A stretch of 64,000 nucleotides of DNA from Bacteroidota bacterium (lineage in GTDB: Bacteria; Bacteroidota; Bacteroidia; Cytophagales; Cyclobacteriaceae), in NCBI GenBank assembly GCA_023393375.1, contig JAEWLI010000218.1, positions 1-64,000 of the forward strand, in the 5' to 3' direction. The stretch's first letter is position 1. Each line of letters opens with the position of its first letter. The notes beneath the pieces were generated by a model. It saw only the letters and a program-made list of their open reading frames with translations. It had not been told where the DNA came from and ran no database searches. Below are positions 36,801-45,008 of the stretch, one piece after another. The translations under genes and the position numbers were made by a program.

Positions 36801-37505
36801 TCAATCAGGGGCTTTCACTTCCAATTTAAATCCCACACTATGATAGTTGGTAATCTCTATGGTTGGATCATCTTTGAGGTATTTCCGCAACCTCGATATA
36901 AATACATCCAGACTACGCCCTACAAAATAGTCGTCAGATCCCCATATTTTTATTAAAATCTCCTCCCGGCGGAGAACACTGTTAATATTGCAGGCGAACA
37001 TTTGAAGAACAGCTGCTTCCTTCTGGGTCAGCTTTCTTTTATCTGTACCCAATTGCAAGAGTTGATTTTCATAATCGAATGTATATTCACCTACTGGATA
37101 AATAGTCTGTCTGTTTCTTTGAATGGGTGAGACCGATGACCTTTTCAAAAACACTTCAATTCTAAATACCAGCTCCTCTATGCTGAACGGTTTGGTAATA
37201 TAATCGTCTGCGCCTTTTTTAAATCCGGCAATTTTATCATCAGGCATCGATTTGGCTGTAAGAAAAATGATTGGAATATCCTGATTCTTTTCTCTTATCT
37301 TTTCCACCAATGCCATTCCATCCATTTTTGGAAGCATGATATCTACAATTGCCAGATCAAATTTGTCCTGGCTAAATGCTTTTAACCCTTTTTCACCATC
37401 TTCACAAAGGGTTACTTTATAATCATACACCTCCAGATTGTCGCGTGTTACAAATCCCAGGTTTATATCGTCTTCTACCAATAATAAGTTAGCTTTCATG
37501 TCCAT
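36801..37505 (-). CDS. OmpR-family response regulator
   Basis: A 234-residue DNA-binding response regulator. The receiver domain has the acidic pocket EDDINLG, the phospho-acceptor Asp55 (VDIMLPKMDG), and LTAKS and KPFSIEEL. The C-terminal winged helix is of the OmpR type (LTQKEAAVLQMF, SRLRKYLKDDP). It overlaps the kinase gene by 17 bp, so kinase and regulator form one unit. The pair recalls the RprX/RprY type of Bacteroidota, but that link is only by resemblance. Confidence 0.93.
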   Translation of the reverse strand: MDMKANLLLVEDDINLGFVTRDNLEVYDYKVTLCEDGEKGLKAFSQDKFDLAIVDIMLPKMDGMALVEKIREKNQDIPIIFLTAKSMPDDKIAGFKKGADDYITKPFSIEELVFRIEVFLKRSSVSPIQRNRQTIYPVGEYTFDYENQLLQLGTDKRKLTQKEAAVLQMFACNINSVLRREEILIKIWGSDDYFVGRSLDVFISRLRKYLKDDPTIEITNYHSVGFKLEVKAPD

Positions 37506-38775
37506 TTAGCATATATGGCAAATAAATTGAAAAAGTACTTCCTTTTTTTATGTCACTTTTTACAAGAACCTTACCCTTATGGGCCTTTACAAGTTCTTTT
37601 ACATAATTTAATCCCAATCCAAATCCTTTCACATTATGAATATTACCGGTAGGTATCCTGTAAAATTTATCAAAAATCTTTTTCTGAGCATCTTCTGTCA
37701 TGCCTATACCATTGTCAGTGATGTTGATTACCACAAATTTATCCTTGTTGTCGGTAGAAATCAGTATTTCAGGATCATTCTCATTATATTTTATGGCATT
37801 GTCGAGCAGATTATAAAGTACATTGGTAATGTGCAGTTTATCGGCCCTAATCAAAGATTCATGAGCCAGAAGGTCAAGTGAAAATTTCCCGTTTTTATTT
37901 TGTAATGTAGGTTGAATAATTGTCAACGATTCCTCTATCACCTCATGTATATCCAAGATATCATATTTAAGATTTATTTTATCTTTCTCAATCGTAGCCA
38001 TTTGTAATATACGCTCTACCTGGGTTTTTAACCTTACAGCTTCATCATTGATGATATTGGCGTAACTTTTCAGTCGCTCAGGGTTTGTGAAAATCTCAGG
38101 ATTTTTTAATACATTGGAAGAGATGGTAATAGTAGAAATAGGTGTTTTAAATTCATGGGTCATGTTATTGATAAAATCCTTTTGGATTTCAGAGAGCCTT
38201 TTCTGCCGAAATACAATAAATAAGGTATACACAAAAAAAAGAATGACTACTAATGCCGCAATGGAAGAAAATGACCAGGCTTCAATTCTCTTAAAAATGG
38301 CCATATCTTTTGATGGAAAATTAATGCTGAAATAGTAACTTTCATTTGACCAGATTGGAAATTGAGTTCTTTTCAAATTATTGGTCTGGTTGTTGGAAAA
38401 GCTCACATAGTTGCCGTAAGTCATTTTTTGGTGATGGCAATCGTACAAACCAAATTCAAAATCCATCAACAAATTCCTTTTCTGCAATTCTCTTTTTAAA
38501 AGATGTTCAAGTACATCCTTGTCTATTGGATTAGTAAGCCTCACCACAAAATAACCATCTTCGATATGGTGAACGATTTTCTGTTCGGGCATATCCAAAT
38601 GGTAATCTTCAAAAATATTATGAGCTACGGTTTTTAATGCAAAATAAATTTCTTTATTAAGTTGGTTTTCCTGGAGTTCATAGGCTTTCCTCACCCAATG
38701 GATTTGAGTTAATACAATGCCAATAATAGATAATGCACCTAAAAGGGTTATTAATCGAATGGTATTTCTATTCAT
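37489..38775 (-). CDS. Membrane sensor histidine kinase
   Basis: A 428-residue kinase. Two membrane helices (about 5-27 and 170-190) flank a periplasmic sensor of about 140 residues. The DHp domain has the phospho-acceptor His207 (THEFKTPIS), and the catalytic domain has NLLDNAIKYNEND, ITDNGIG and GFGLGLNYVKELVKAH. It autophosphorylates and passes phosphate to Asp55 of the regulator encoded just after. The signal sensed is unknown. The shared upstream region with DUF1573 holds two ATATGCATA elements. Confidence 0.93.
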   Translation of the reverse strand: MNRNTIRLITLLGALSIIGIVLTQIHWVRKAYELQENQLNKEIYFALKTVAHNIFEDYHLDMPEQKIVHHIEDGYFVVRLTNPIDKDVLEHLLKRELQKRNLLMDFEFGLYDCHHQKMTYGNYVSFSNNQTNNLKRTQFPIWSNESYYFSINFPSKDMAIFKRIEAWSFSSIAALVVILFFVYTLFIVFRQKRLSEIQKDFINNMTHEFKTPISTITISSNVLKNPEIFTNPERLKSYANIINDEAVRLKTQVERILQMATIEKDKINLKYDILDIHEVIEESLTIIQPTLQNKNGKFSLDLLAHESLIRADKLHITNVLYNLLDNAIKYNENDPEILISTDNKDKFVVINITDNGIGMTEDAQKKIFDKFYRIPTGNIHNVKGFGLGLNYVKELVKAHKGKVLVKSDIKKGSTFSIYLPYMLNGHES

Positions 38776-38868
38776 CTACCTAAAATTAAAATTAATATCC
38801 ATTTTGTGAAAATCTTTAACACCTTATTAACATAAATTACAATTTCGTTAACGTTATAAATTTTAGAA

Positions 38869-38899
38869 ATATGCATATTTGTATGTGCTGATATGCATA
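38869..38899. promoter_or_regulatory. Two ATATGCATA elements between the kinase and DUF1573 genes
   Basis: ATATGCATA occurs at 38869 and again at 38891, 22 bp apart, about two helical turns. A GTTAAC palindrome lies close by at 38847-38852. Both starts (38775 and 38959) are within 100 bp, so this may be an operator, possibly for autoregulation. Confidence 0.3.
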
Positions 38900-38958
38900 A
38901 TTTTAAAAACAAATTTGAGAAAAGGTTAATTCATATTATATAAAAAAATAAAACTCTT

Positions 38959-39378
38959 ATGAAAAAGGTCTTGTTTTTAGCCAGTCTGGCAATTACAGTT
39001 ATGTTACTTATTTCGGCTAATATCAAAAGTGCAAACTTTGGCATGGCTAAATTTACATGGAATGAAACCACCCACGATTTTGGTAAAATTGTACAGGGGA
39101 AACCAGTAGCCACTGAGTTTAAGTTTAAAAATACCGGTGATGTGCCATTAGTGATTTCTAATGTGCGCGGATCATGTGGATGCACAGTTACAGACTATAC
39201 CAAAGAGGCTGTGGCTCCCGGTAAAGAAGGAATGGTAAAAGCAACTTTTAATTCTGCGCGTGCAGGGGTTTTTAGTAAAACAGTTACTGTAACCGCAAAT
39301 GTTGAAGGAGGTACAGAAACCCTTACAATTAAGGGAGAAGTAACTCCTCAGGAAGATAAAACACAAAAAGAAAGCTAG
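38959..39378 (+). CDS. DUF1573 domain secreted protein
   Basis: A 139-residue exported protein with a signal peptide (about 1-25). The mature part is a single immunoglobulin-like DUF1573 domain: THDFGKIVQGKPVATEFKF, VRGSCGCTVTDYT and the closing strand TVTANVEGGTETLTIKGEV. DUF1573 modules are common in secreted Bacteroidota proteins and may help surface assembly; no enzymatic role is known. It ends in a good terminator. The conserved CGC may bind metal or form a disulfide. Confidence 0.9.
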   Translation: MKKVLFLASLAITVMLLISANIKSANFGMAKFTWNETTHDFGKIVQGKPVATEFKFKNTGDVPLVISNVRGSCGCTVTDYTKEAVAPGKEGMVKATFNSARAGVFSKTVTVTANVEGGTETLTIKGEVTPQEDKTQKES

Positions 39379-39403
39379 TTTAAAATAAATTTGGGGGTTG
39401 TAT

Positions 39404-39437
39404 AAAAAAGGTTGTTCGCAAGAACAGCCTTTTTTTA
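39404..39437 (+). terminator. Rho-independent terminator of the DUF1573 gene
   Basis: AAGGTTGTTC (39408-39417) pairs with GAACAGCCTT (39422-39431, one G-U pair) around a short loop, followed by a run of T. Confidence 0.85.
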
Positions 39438-39486
39438 ATCCCTCACATGATATATATATTAATAGATACAAAGCCTAGAGGTATCA

Positions 39487-39618
39487 TTACCGGTAGGAGA
39501 TCAGTGTATTTTTATTACACCCTCTTGTGCAACACATATATTTCTTTCTATCCAACCAAATCTGAAAATTCTGTTCAGTAGGAAAAGAAAAAAATTTAAG
39601 AATTTCTTTATCATTCAT
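39487..39618 (-). CDS. Possible small protein (43 aa), downstream partner
   Basis: An open frame of 43 codons beginning MNDKEILKFFSF, with two cysteines in a row (YMCCTRGCNK) near the end. Its ATG overlaps the end of the 45-codon frame upstream. Composition (K, F, N, C) does not exclude coding, but there is no promoter or ribosome site. It may be decayed sequence. Confidence 0.2.
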   Translation of the reverse strand: MNDKEILKFFSFPTEQNFQIWLDRKKYMCCTRGCNKNTLISYR

Positions 39619-39748
39619 ATTTTTTCTTACATACCATTACTATTGCATAACCATGTAGTTTTTTATATTTGTAAATATCCATATACAGATGTAACGGTAC
39701 GGGCATGACCTCAGCTAGAAGGAATTCATAATCTTCAATCAAAGGCAT
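39611..39748 (-). CDS. Possible small protein (45 aa), upstream partner
   Basis: An open frame of 45 codons beginning MPLIEDYEFLLAEVMP and ending VMVCKKKYE. It overlaps the 43-codon frame by 8 bp. No ribosome site or homology is known to me. The overlap layout resembles translational coupling, which is why I record it. Could equally be the remains of one gene with a frameshift. Confidence 0.2.
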   Translation of the reverse strand: MPLIEDYEFLLAEVMPVPLHLYMDIYKYKKLHGYAIVMVCKKKYE

Positions 39749-40088
39749 GAAAATGTATAAATATTTTAGGTATTGATTATTTTCAAATAGTTGAAAATAA
39801 AATATTAATTATTGATAATGCGGAGACTACAAAAATAAATGAAAAAAAAACAAAGCAGCGTAATTGTATTTATCAGATTAATTCCTATATTCACATAATT
39901 ATGTTTGGTGTAGGATGATTTCAAGATATATCATTTTGTTATAATAAATGTAAGGAAAAAATAATTACAATAATTTTAAAGATATTTAAGAATTAACTAT
40001 TAAAGTTTTTACGAAAATGTTAATTTTAAAGAAATATATTACATTACTTATTAAACCTATATCAGAATAAAAAAATATAGAAATATAT

Positions 40089-41534
40089 ATGGCCAAGCTG
40101 AAAAACATCATTAAGCAGTTGTCGGATACCGATTTTGAAGCAATCCACACCTCATTGATCGAAAGTAATGCGGATAAATCCGCTTACCTACTCAAGTCGA
40201 TGAGAGAGAAACATCTTTCAGACAACAAAATTATGGTTGAACTGGATGTAAATACCAATGCGTATTATACATTAAGATCCAGATTGAACCAGAAGATTGA
40301 GGAATACCTTTTGCAACAAATGGAAAATCCACGTACCGATATCCTAAAAAAGGTAGCCAATATCAATGAAATTATTTTCACAAAAAAGACAGCAATAGCG
40401 ATAGCTACTCTTAAAAAGCTTGAAAAGGAGCTTCTGGATTATGATCTTTCAAATGAATTGACCATAGTCTATAAATCGCTTAAGAAGCTTCATATAAACT
40501 CACCGGAACTTTTCAACTATTCGCAATTGTACAACAAGCATGTAGCATATATGCTTGCGGTAGATAAGGCAGAAGATCTTTTGGCCGAATATTTCAAGAA
40601 GTATGGCAATTATACCCTCACTGGTGAAGATACAGACAAACTGGAACTCACCTACTTGAGCAGAGAAATGAACAATGTATGTGGACTGTACAAATCTCAC
40701 AGATTGTATGTTTACCAAAGTTGTTTAAATATTTACCACCGCTTGTTTGTGGAAAAAGAAGAAGATATAGTAGGTGAAGATGTAGAACCTATCGAGGATA
40801 TTCTTACCAATATTCAAAAGATTTTCAATCTCTACCATTTGGATTCGATTTATTACCATCTTCAAATCGTATTTGATTTTCTTAAGCTGGAGTATTACAA
40901 CCATTATAAGGTGTACAGGAAAGCAGAAAATTATTTTGAAGAAGTAAATGAAGCCGCCAGTGCATTGATGTCCAATTATAGTCTTTTCACCTATCCTGCA
41001 CAATTTCTGGTTACCAAGGTACAGCGTCATATCAGAATGGATTCAGTTGAGGAAATGTATGAAGAGAATGATGGATTGTTTCACGATTTTGAATGTGATA
41101 AAAATGACGTACCGAAATTCATCACCTACGTTACTTATAGGTCTTTGTCATGTTATTATGCAAAAAAATACGATGAAGCCGCACGCTGGTTGAATAACCT
41201 TCTTAATGAAGTTAGCTTTAAGAAATATCCAACAGCACAATTGGAAATAAAAGTAATCCTGGCCTTGCAATATTGTTTATTGAATGATTTTGATTTGTTT
41301 AATCAATTGATAAACAGCATTCAGAGACAAATGAGGCTGCTTGGGAAAGATGCTTGTGACCACATTATGGCTTTGACCAAAATCCTAAAAATTGCTATCA
41401 GCGATTCTAAAAAGAATAAGCAAAATAAAATCCACAGTCTTGTGGGTAAGTTGGATAGAATGGACAGGAGCTATTTTGCACCGACAATGCTAATCAAAAT
41501 GGATGATGAATTTATAAAGAGATTAAGTCGTTGA
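40089..41534 (+). CDS. Hypothetical 481-residue helical (TPR-like) protein
   Basis: I do not recognise a named family. It has no signal peptide or membrane segment, so it is cytoplasmic. Helices dominate. The N-terminus (KLKNIIKQLSDTDFEAIHTSL) and the middle (YYHLQIVFDFLKLEYYNHYK, residues about 255-275) look like antiparallel helical repeats, similar to TPR scaffolds. An acidic linker EKEEDIVGEDVEPIED lies near residue 222. The stop codon sits inside a perfect 17-bp inverted repeat. It is convergent with a stand-alone response regulator. It may be a protein-interaction scaffold. Confidence 0.7.
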   Translation: MAKLKNIIKQLSDTDFEAIHTSLIESNADKSAYLLKSMREKHLSDNKIMVELDVNTNAYYTLRSRLNQKIEEYLLQQMENPRTDILKKVANINEIIFTKKTAIAIATLKKLEKELLDYDLSNELTIVYKSLKKLHINSPELFNYSQLYNKHVAYMLAVDKAEDLLAEYFKKYGNYTLTGEDTDKLELTYLSREMNNVCGLYKSHRLYVYQSCLNIYHRLFVEKEEDIVGEDVEPIEDILTNIQKIFNLYHLDSIYYHLQIVFDFLKLEYYNHYKVYRKAENYFEEVNEAASALMSNYSLFTYPAQFLVTKVQRHIRMDSVEEMYEENDGLFHDFECDKNDVPKFITYVTYRSLSCYYAKKYDEAARWLNNLLNEVSFKKYPTAQLEIKVILALQYCLLNDFDLFNQLINSIQRQMRLLGKDACDHIMALTKILKIAISDSKKNKQNKIHSLVGKLDRMDRSYFAPTMLIKMDDEFIKRLSR

Positions 41535-41554
41535 TGATCAACGACTTAATCTCT
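41518..41554. terminator. Perfect 17-bp hairpin overlapping a stop codon, bidirectional terminator
   Basis: AGAGATTAAGTCGTTGA (41518-41534) and its exact complement (41538-41554) flank a TGA loop. The left arm contains the last codons and the stop of the 481-residue gene. Two genes converge here. The following sequence is T-rich (ttataattta), so transcription could stop on either strand. Confidence 0.7.
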
Positions 41555-41580
41555 TATAATTTATTAAGAATTGCTTTTTA

Positions 41581-42000
41581 TTAAAGATCCAGTTTCTCGA
41601 GATTTTCCTGAGATAACGGTTTATTTATGTATTTCTTTACGTAGCTATACTTTTTAGACTTGTTTACGTCTTGGGGATTTATAGACGAAGTAAGCATTAC
41701 GATGTTGCATTTCTTTTTGGTAGCATCTGACAGCTTTTCGAATTCATCAAGAAATTGAAACCCATCCATAAGAGGCATATCAATATCTAAAAAGATAACA
41801 TCCGGCAATACTTCAAGAGCAATGTTATTGATTTTCTCAATATTTCTTAAAAATTCAATAGCACTTCTCGCACCGGTATGCGTAAAGATGTGCTCTGTAA
41901 TGCTCGCTGCTTCGATCATTTTTTGATTAATGAGATTGTCAATTTCATTATCGTCAATCAACATTACAGCATAATACTTCCTTTTGTTTCTGTCTGACAT
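41581..42000 (-). CDS. Single-domain response regulator (CheY-like)
   Basis: A 139-residue receiver domain with no output domain. It has the acidic pair LIDDNEID (Asp16, Asp17), the phospho-acceptor Asp72 (FLDIDMPLMDG), the Ser/Thr switch VMLTSS and the Lys in YINKPLS. It probably relays or buffers phosphate for a kinase elsewhere; no kinase is adjacent. It is convergent with the 481-residue unknown gene. The start at 42000 is the conserved N-terminus. Confidence 0.9.
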   Translation of the reverse strand: MSDRNKRKYYAVMLIDDNEIDNLINQKMIEAASITEHIFTHTGARSAIEFLRNIEKINNIALEVLPDVIFLDIDMPLMDGFQFLDEFEKLSDATKKKCNIVMLTSSINPQDVNKSKKYSYVKKYINKPLSQENLEKLDL

Positions 42001-42395
42001 ATCTATATGATATTAATAATTATTTTGCCACTGGCATTTATCACAATTTTCCATAAATTAACAATATTGCCTGTTAATTTACAAAAATTAATTATCTTTT
42101 TTTTATAATCTCCCTTTTGAAGGGATTATTTGTTCGAAAATAAAAAAAAATTAAAACAATATAAACATAATTATAGAAAAACACAAAACTTTTTTAATCC
42201 TTATAGAAGATTAATTGTAAATATGTTTTCCTAAGATTTAATTTAATAAGGATAAAGATATAACTTATTAACAAACAAGAAGATAAAAAAGAAGTAATTT
42301 TTGTTACCAACATTGTGAAGCTCATTATATAAACTACAAACATTTATAACTGCTCTCTTTCCATCAAGTAGATAAGATTTTTCAAAAAATATTTC
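42001..42395. other. 395-bp AT-rich intergenic region
   Basis: No gene seen. It lies between the response regulator start and the end of htrA (both minus strand), so the regulator promoter is expected here. A weak hairpin with bulge is present at about 42107-42130 (ATAATC..CCCTT TTG AAGGGATTAT). No recognisable -7 element. Confidence 0.5.
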
Positions 42396-43619
42396 TTATT
42401 TTCCTGAAGATGGCTGCAATGGTTCCATTGCAATTTCATGATCATCTCCACGAGCACTTTTCAATGAGGCATTTAAAGAGATTACCTCTCCTTTCCTGAG
42501 AACCTTTACTTCCACATTATCCCCTGGTCTTTTTTGAGCAATTAATTCTTGTAACTGTGGGACAGAATTAACAGGAACATTATTAATAGAAATGATCACA
42601 TCCCGTGATTTTAGGCCTGCTTTCTGAGCTGCACCATCCCGGGCCACCCCGTCTACAAACACGCCATTGTTTAAATCAAAGTTCACCACATCTTCTACAT
42701 TAATATCTACCTCTGAAATGCTCACACCAAGTAACGCCCGTTGAACAGCTCCAAATTCCAGTAAGTCGTTCATCACTTTTCTTACAATCGATGCAGGAAC
42801 TGCAAATGAATATCCTGAAAATGATCCTGTGGGAGATGCAATGGCAGTATTAATACCAATCAATTCCCCTTTCAGGTTAATTAACGCACCTCCGCTATTT
42901 CCTGGATTTACTGCGGCATCTGTTTGAATAAATGATTCAATTCTAAGGCTGTCCCTCAAAATGCCAATATTCCTGCCTTTGGCACTCACAATACCTGCAG
43001 TAACTGTTGAGGTGAGGTCATATGAACGACCGTGGGCATATGGATTGCCTATGGCCAGTACCCATTCACCAATTTTTAGTTGGTCAGAATTGCCAAACGT
43101 AGCAAAAGGTAAGTTTTCTCCGTTGATTTTTAGCAATGCCAGGTCGGTAGTAGGATCCTCTCCTACCAAAGTAGCTTTCACTTTTTTACCATTAAAGAAA
43201 GTTACTTCCAAATGTTCAGCCTGATCAATCACATGTTGGTTGGTAACAATGTAGCCATCTTCTGAGATGATCACTCCCGAACCGTATCCTAATCCCCTTC
43301 TTTCCATAGGACTTTCTGGCTGCATATCAAAAAACTCTTCAAAGGGATTGTGAAAGAAACCTCCTCTACCTGAATAAGAGGATTTAATATGAACTACCGT
43401 AGGTACTACAGTCTCAGCAGCAAACACGAAATTTATCCCGTCGGGAATGATGAACGACGTGTCTGAAAACAAGCTGGCAAGTTTAATCTGCTGCTGTTGT
43501 TTAATACTGGCGAAATTAACAGTATCCTTTTCTGAAATTATTAAGAATAGGCCCAATGCCACTAATCCACCCAATATTGCCGAAAGAAAAATACTAAAAA
43601 AATATGCTTTTTTATTCAT
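42396..43619 (-). CDS. HtrA/DegP-like periplasmic serine protease
   Basis: A 407-residue protease for misfolded periplasmic proteins. One N-terminal membrane anchor (about 7-28) leads into a trypsin-like S1C domain with His129 (TNQHV), Asp159 (TTDLALLK) and Ser242 (NPGNSGGAL), a complete triad, then one PDZ domain (about 300-390; PQLQELIAQKRPGDNVEVKV). It resembles the DegS/HhoA one-PDZ layout rather than two-PDZ DegP. It may be controlled by stress; tandem ACCGGT elements lie about 52 bp upstream. Confidence 0.93.
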   Translation of the reverse strand: MNKKAYFFSIFLSAILGGLVALGLFLIISEKDTVNFASIKQQQQIKLASLFSDTSFIIPDGINFVFAAETVVPTVVHIKSSYSGRGGFFHNPFEEFFDMQPESPMERRGLGYGSGVIISEDGYIVTNQHVIDQAEHLEVTFFNGKKVKATLVGEDPTTDLALLKINGENLPFATFGNSDQLKIGEWVLAIGNPYAHGRSYDLTSTVTAGIVSAKGRNIGILRDSLRIESFIQTDAAVNPGNSGGALINLKGELIGINTAIASPTGSFSGYSFAVPASIVRKVMNDLLEFGAVQRALLGVSISEVDINVEDVVNFDLNNGVFVDGVARDGAAQKAGLKSRDVIISINNVPVNSVPQLQELIAQKRPGDNVEVKVLRKGEVISLNASLKSARGDDHEIAMEPLQPSSGK

Positions 43620-43670
43620 AATTAAAAAATCAGTTTATTATATAACTCAATCTTTTGATAATGAGTTATG

Positions 43671-43683
43671 ACCGGTAACCGGT
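43671..43683. promoter_or_regulatory. Tandem ACCGGT palindromes upstream of htrA
   Basis: ACCGGT at 43671-43676 and again at 43678-43683, separated by one A and each a perfect palindrome. They lie about 52 bp before the HtrA start. Possible operator; no other support. Confidence 0.3.
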
Positions 43684-43759
43684 TAAACGGAATTAAGCCT
43701 TAGTGGGATATATTGATTTTATAAATAAGAAAATAGGGAATCTGGATGTAAGGGGTCAT

Positions 43760-43793
43760 AAAAAAAGCCCCAGCACCTTGCTGAAGCTTTTTT
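43760..43793 (-). terminator. Rho-independent terminator of tRNA-Asn
   Basis: On the minus strand AAAAAAGC..TCAGCA and TGCTG..GGCTTTTTT form a long stem with a short AGG loop, ending in T6. It begins 4 bp after the tRNA 3' end. Confidence 0.85.
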
Positions 43794-43796
43794 GAG

Positions 43797-43870
43797 CTCC
43801 CCCACTAGGACTCGAACCTAGGACCTACTGGTTAACAGCCAGCCGCTCTAACCTGCTGAGCTATGGAGGA
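43797..43870 (-). tRNA. tRNA-Asn (anticodon GTT)
   Basis: A 74-nt cloverleaf read on the minus strand. The acceptor stem TCCTCCA pairs with TGGGGGA (one T-G wobble). The anticodon arm GCTGG-CTGTTAA-CCAGT gives anticodon GTT. The T-arm has CTAGG-TTCGAGT-CCTAG. Discriminator base G. No 3' CCA is encoded, as is usual here. Confidence 0.95.
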
Positions 43871-44099
43871 ATATTTATATCCCGCAAACGGGACTGCAAT
43901 ATTAGCTACTGTGATTTAATTATGCAAAATATCCCTTCAAATATTTTTTTTAAAAAACTTTGAAAATTTTTTCCAACCACTTCTTTAAAGAAACGATTAC
44001 AGGATAGTTTTTAGTTCCTGATTAGAGGCCGCTTCGTCTCATACAAATCTATTTGAATCGTCGAAAATTGGGTCATTATCTTAATGATTAAATAACAAT

Positions 44100-44123
44100 A
44101 AATCACCTCGAAAGAAGTGATTT
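44100..44123 (-). terminator. Weak hairpin after the DUF4097 gene
   Basis: AAATCAC (44100-44106) and GTGATTT (44117-44123) form a 7-bp stem, 20 bp after the stop at 44144. The minus strand continues with ATTGTTATTT, only a partial T-run. Confidence 0.4.
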
Positions 44124-44143
44124 GAACCCCAATCAAATAATTC

Positions 44144-44974
44144 TTATTTACCTTTTCTGATAAATACATCCCCATTTACAGTTGAAATTGTTAAAGGTGT
44201 ACCTCCTCCATTTATCTTTCCTTCCAAATTGAAAACTGAGAAATTAGGAATCACCGGCATCCCTTCGGAATGCGTATTAGTAGGTTTTATATCAAAATCG
44301 GTAAAAGCTTCACCATTTACGGCACTTATTTGAACATCGGCTTTTGAATTGACTGGTAATGTAATATCCACAAACCCATTTACTGATGTCAGGGATGATG
44401 GCTTATCCCCATTGAGCCGGGTAAAAGTTATTTCAATACCACCATTTATATTTGAAGCAACCACAGGCCCAGTCGCATCTTTAATATTAAAATTACTATT
44501 TAGTGCATTCAGGTTCATCTCCCCGATCATCCCCGTTATTTGGTATGCTGATTTAGATGAAGGTTTCATCTCATTAATCGTAAGCTTTGCTTTGTTGGGA
44601 ATTCTAAAAGTATACTTAGCCTCAGTAGCCTCATTTAAAATACCCACTACGGAAAACCGGGAACCGCTTTTATCTACAGACAAACCAATTCCTGTATTGT
44701 CGCTGCCCGATGAGGTAAGTGGTTGTAATCCTTTTGCTCTTTCCGATGGCTCTTTTGTAGGTTTTGGTGGTTGAGGTTGAGGTTTACCATCACCTTTGTA
44801 ATTGGTTTCAATAATAATTTCATTTTTATCATGGCCGATGATCGTCACATCATGGGAACAAGCCATAATATCAATTTTGTTTGAAGATGTGTTTTCAAAC
44901 TCCGTCCTGTAATTCTGGGCAGATACCCATATACTAGTAGAGAGGGCTATAATCACTAAAATCAACTTTTTCAT
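44144..44974 (-). CDS. Secreted DUF4097-like protein
   Basis: A 276-residue exported protein with a signal peptide (residues 1-19, ending VSAQ). The mature part has the pattern of DUF4097-type right-handed beta-helix adhesins: repeated short turns such as VVASNINGGIEITF, TSVNGFVDITL and SAVNGEAFTDF. A low-complexity PQPQPPKPTKEP linker lies near residue 67. It likely folds as a surface or periplasmic beta-helix. It is the third gene of an operon with an ECF sigma factor and a HEAT protein, so it may report or respond to envelope state. Confidence 0.8.
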   Translation of the reverse strand: MKKLILVIIALSTSIWVSAQNYRTEFENTSSNKIDIMACSHDVTIIGHDKNEIIIETNYKGDGKPQPQPPKPTKEPSERAKGLQPLTSSGSDNTGIGLSVDKSGSRFSVVGILNEATEAKYTFRIPNKAKLTINEMKPSSKSAYQITGMIGEMNLNALNSNFNIKDATGPVVASNINGGIEITFTRLNGDKPSSLTSVNGFVDITLPVNSKADVQISAVNGEAFTDFDIKPTNTHSEGMPVIPNFSVFNLEGKINGGGTPLTISTVNGDVFIRKGK

Positions 44975-45008
44975 GTCCTTATTTATTTATTAATTTTTTA
45001 TTTTTCAT

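Larger units (their letters stand above)
39379..40088. other. 710-bp AT-rich intergenic region
   Basis: Apart from the DUF1573 terminator I see no gene of normal size. The stretch is very AT-rich, mainly after 39760. Two small minus-strand open frames (39611-39748 and 39487-39618) overlap head to tail; they are listed separately. A TATGTTTG -7-like box lies at 39900-39907, 181 bp before the next gene. Confidence 0.5.

Noticed and set aside
39900..39907. Promoter of the 481-residue gene at TATGTTTG
   Set aside because: It is 181 bp from the start and no -33 element is found; too weak to list as a feature.
42107..42130. Terminator of htrA
   Set aside because: The hairpin has a bulge, is 270 bp away from the gene end and lacks a T-run in the correct direction.
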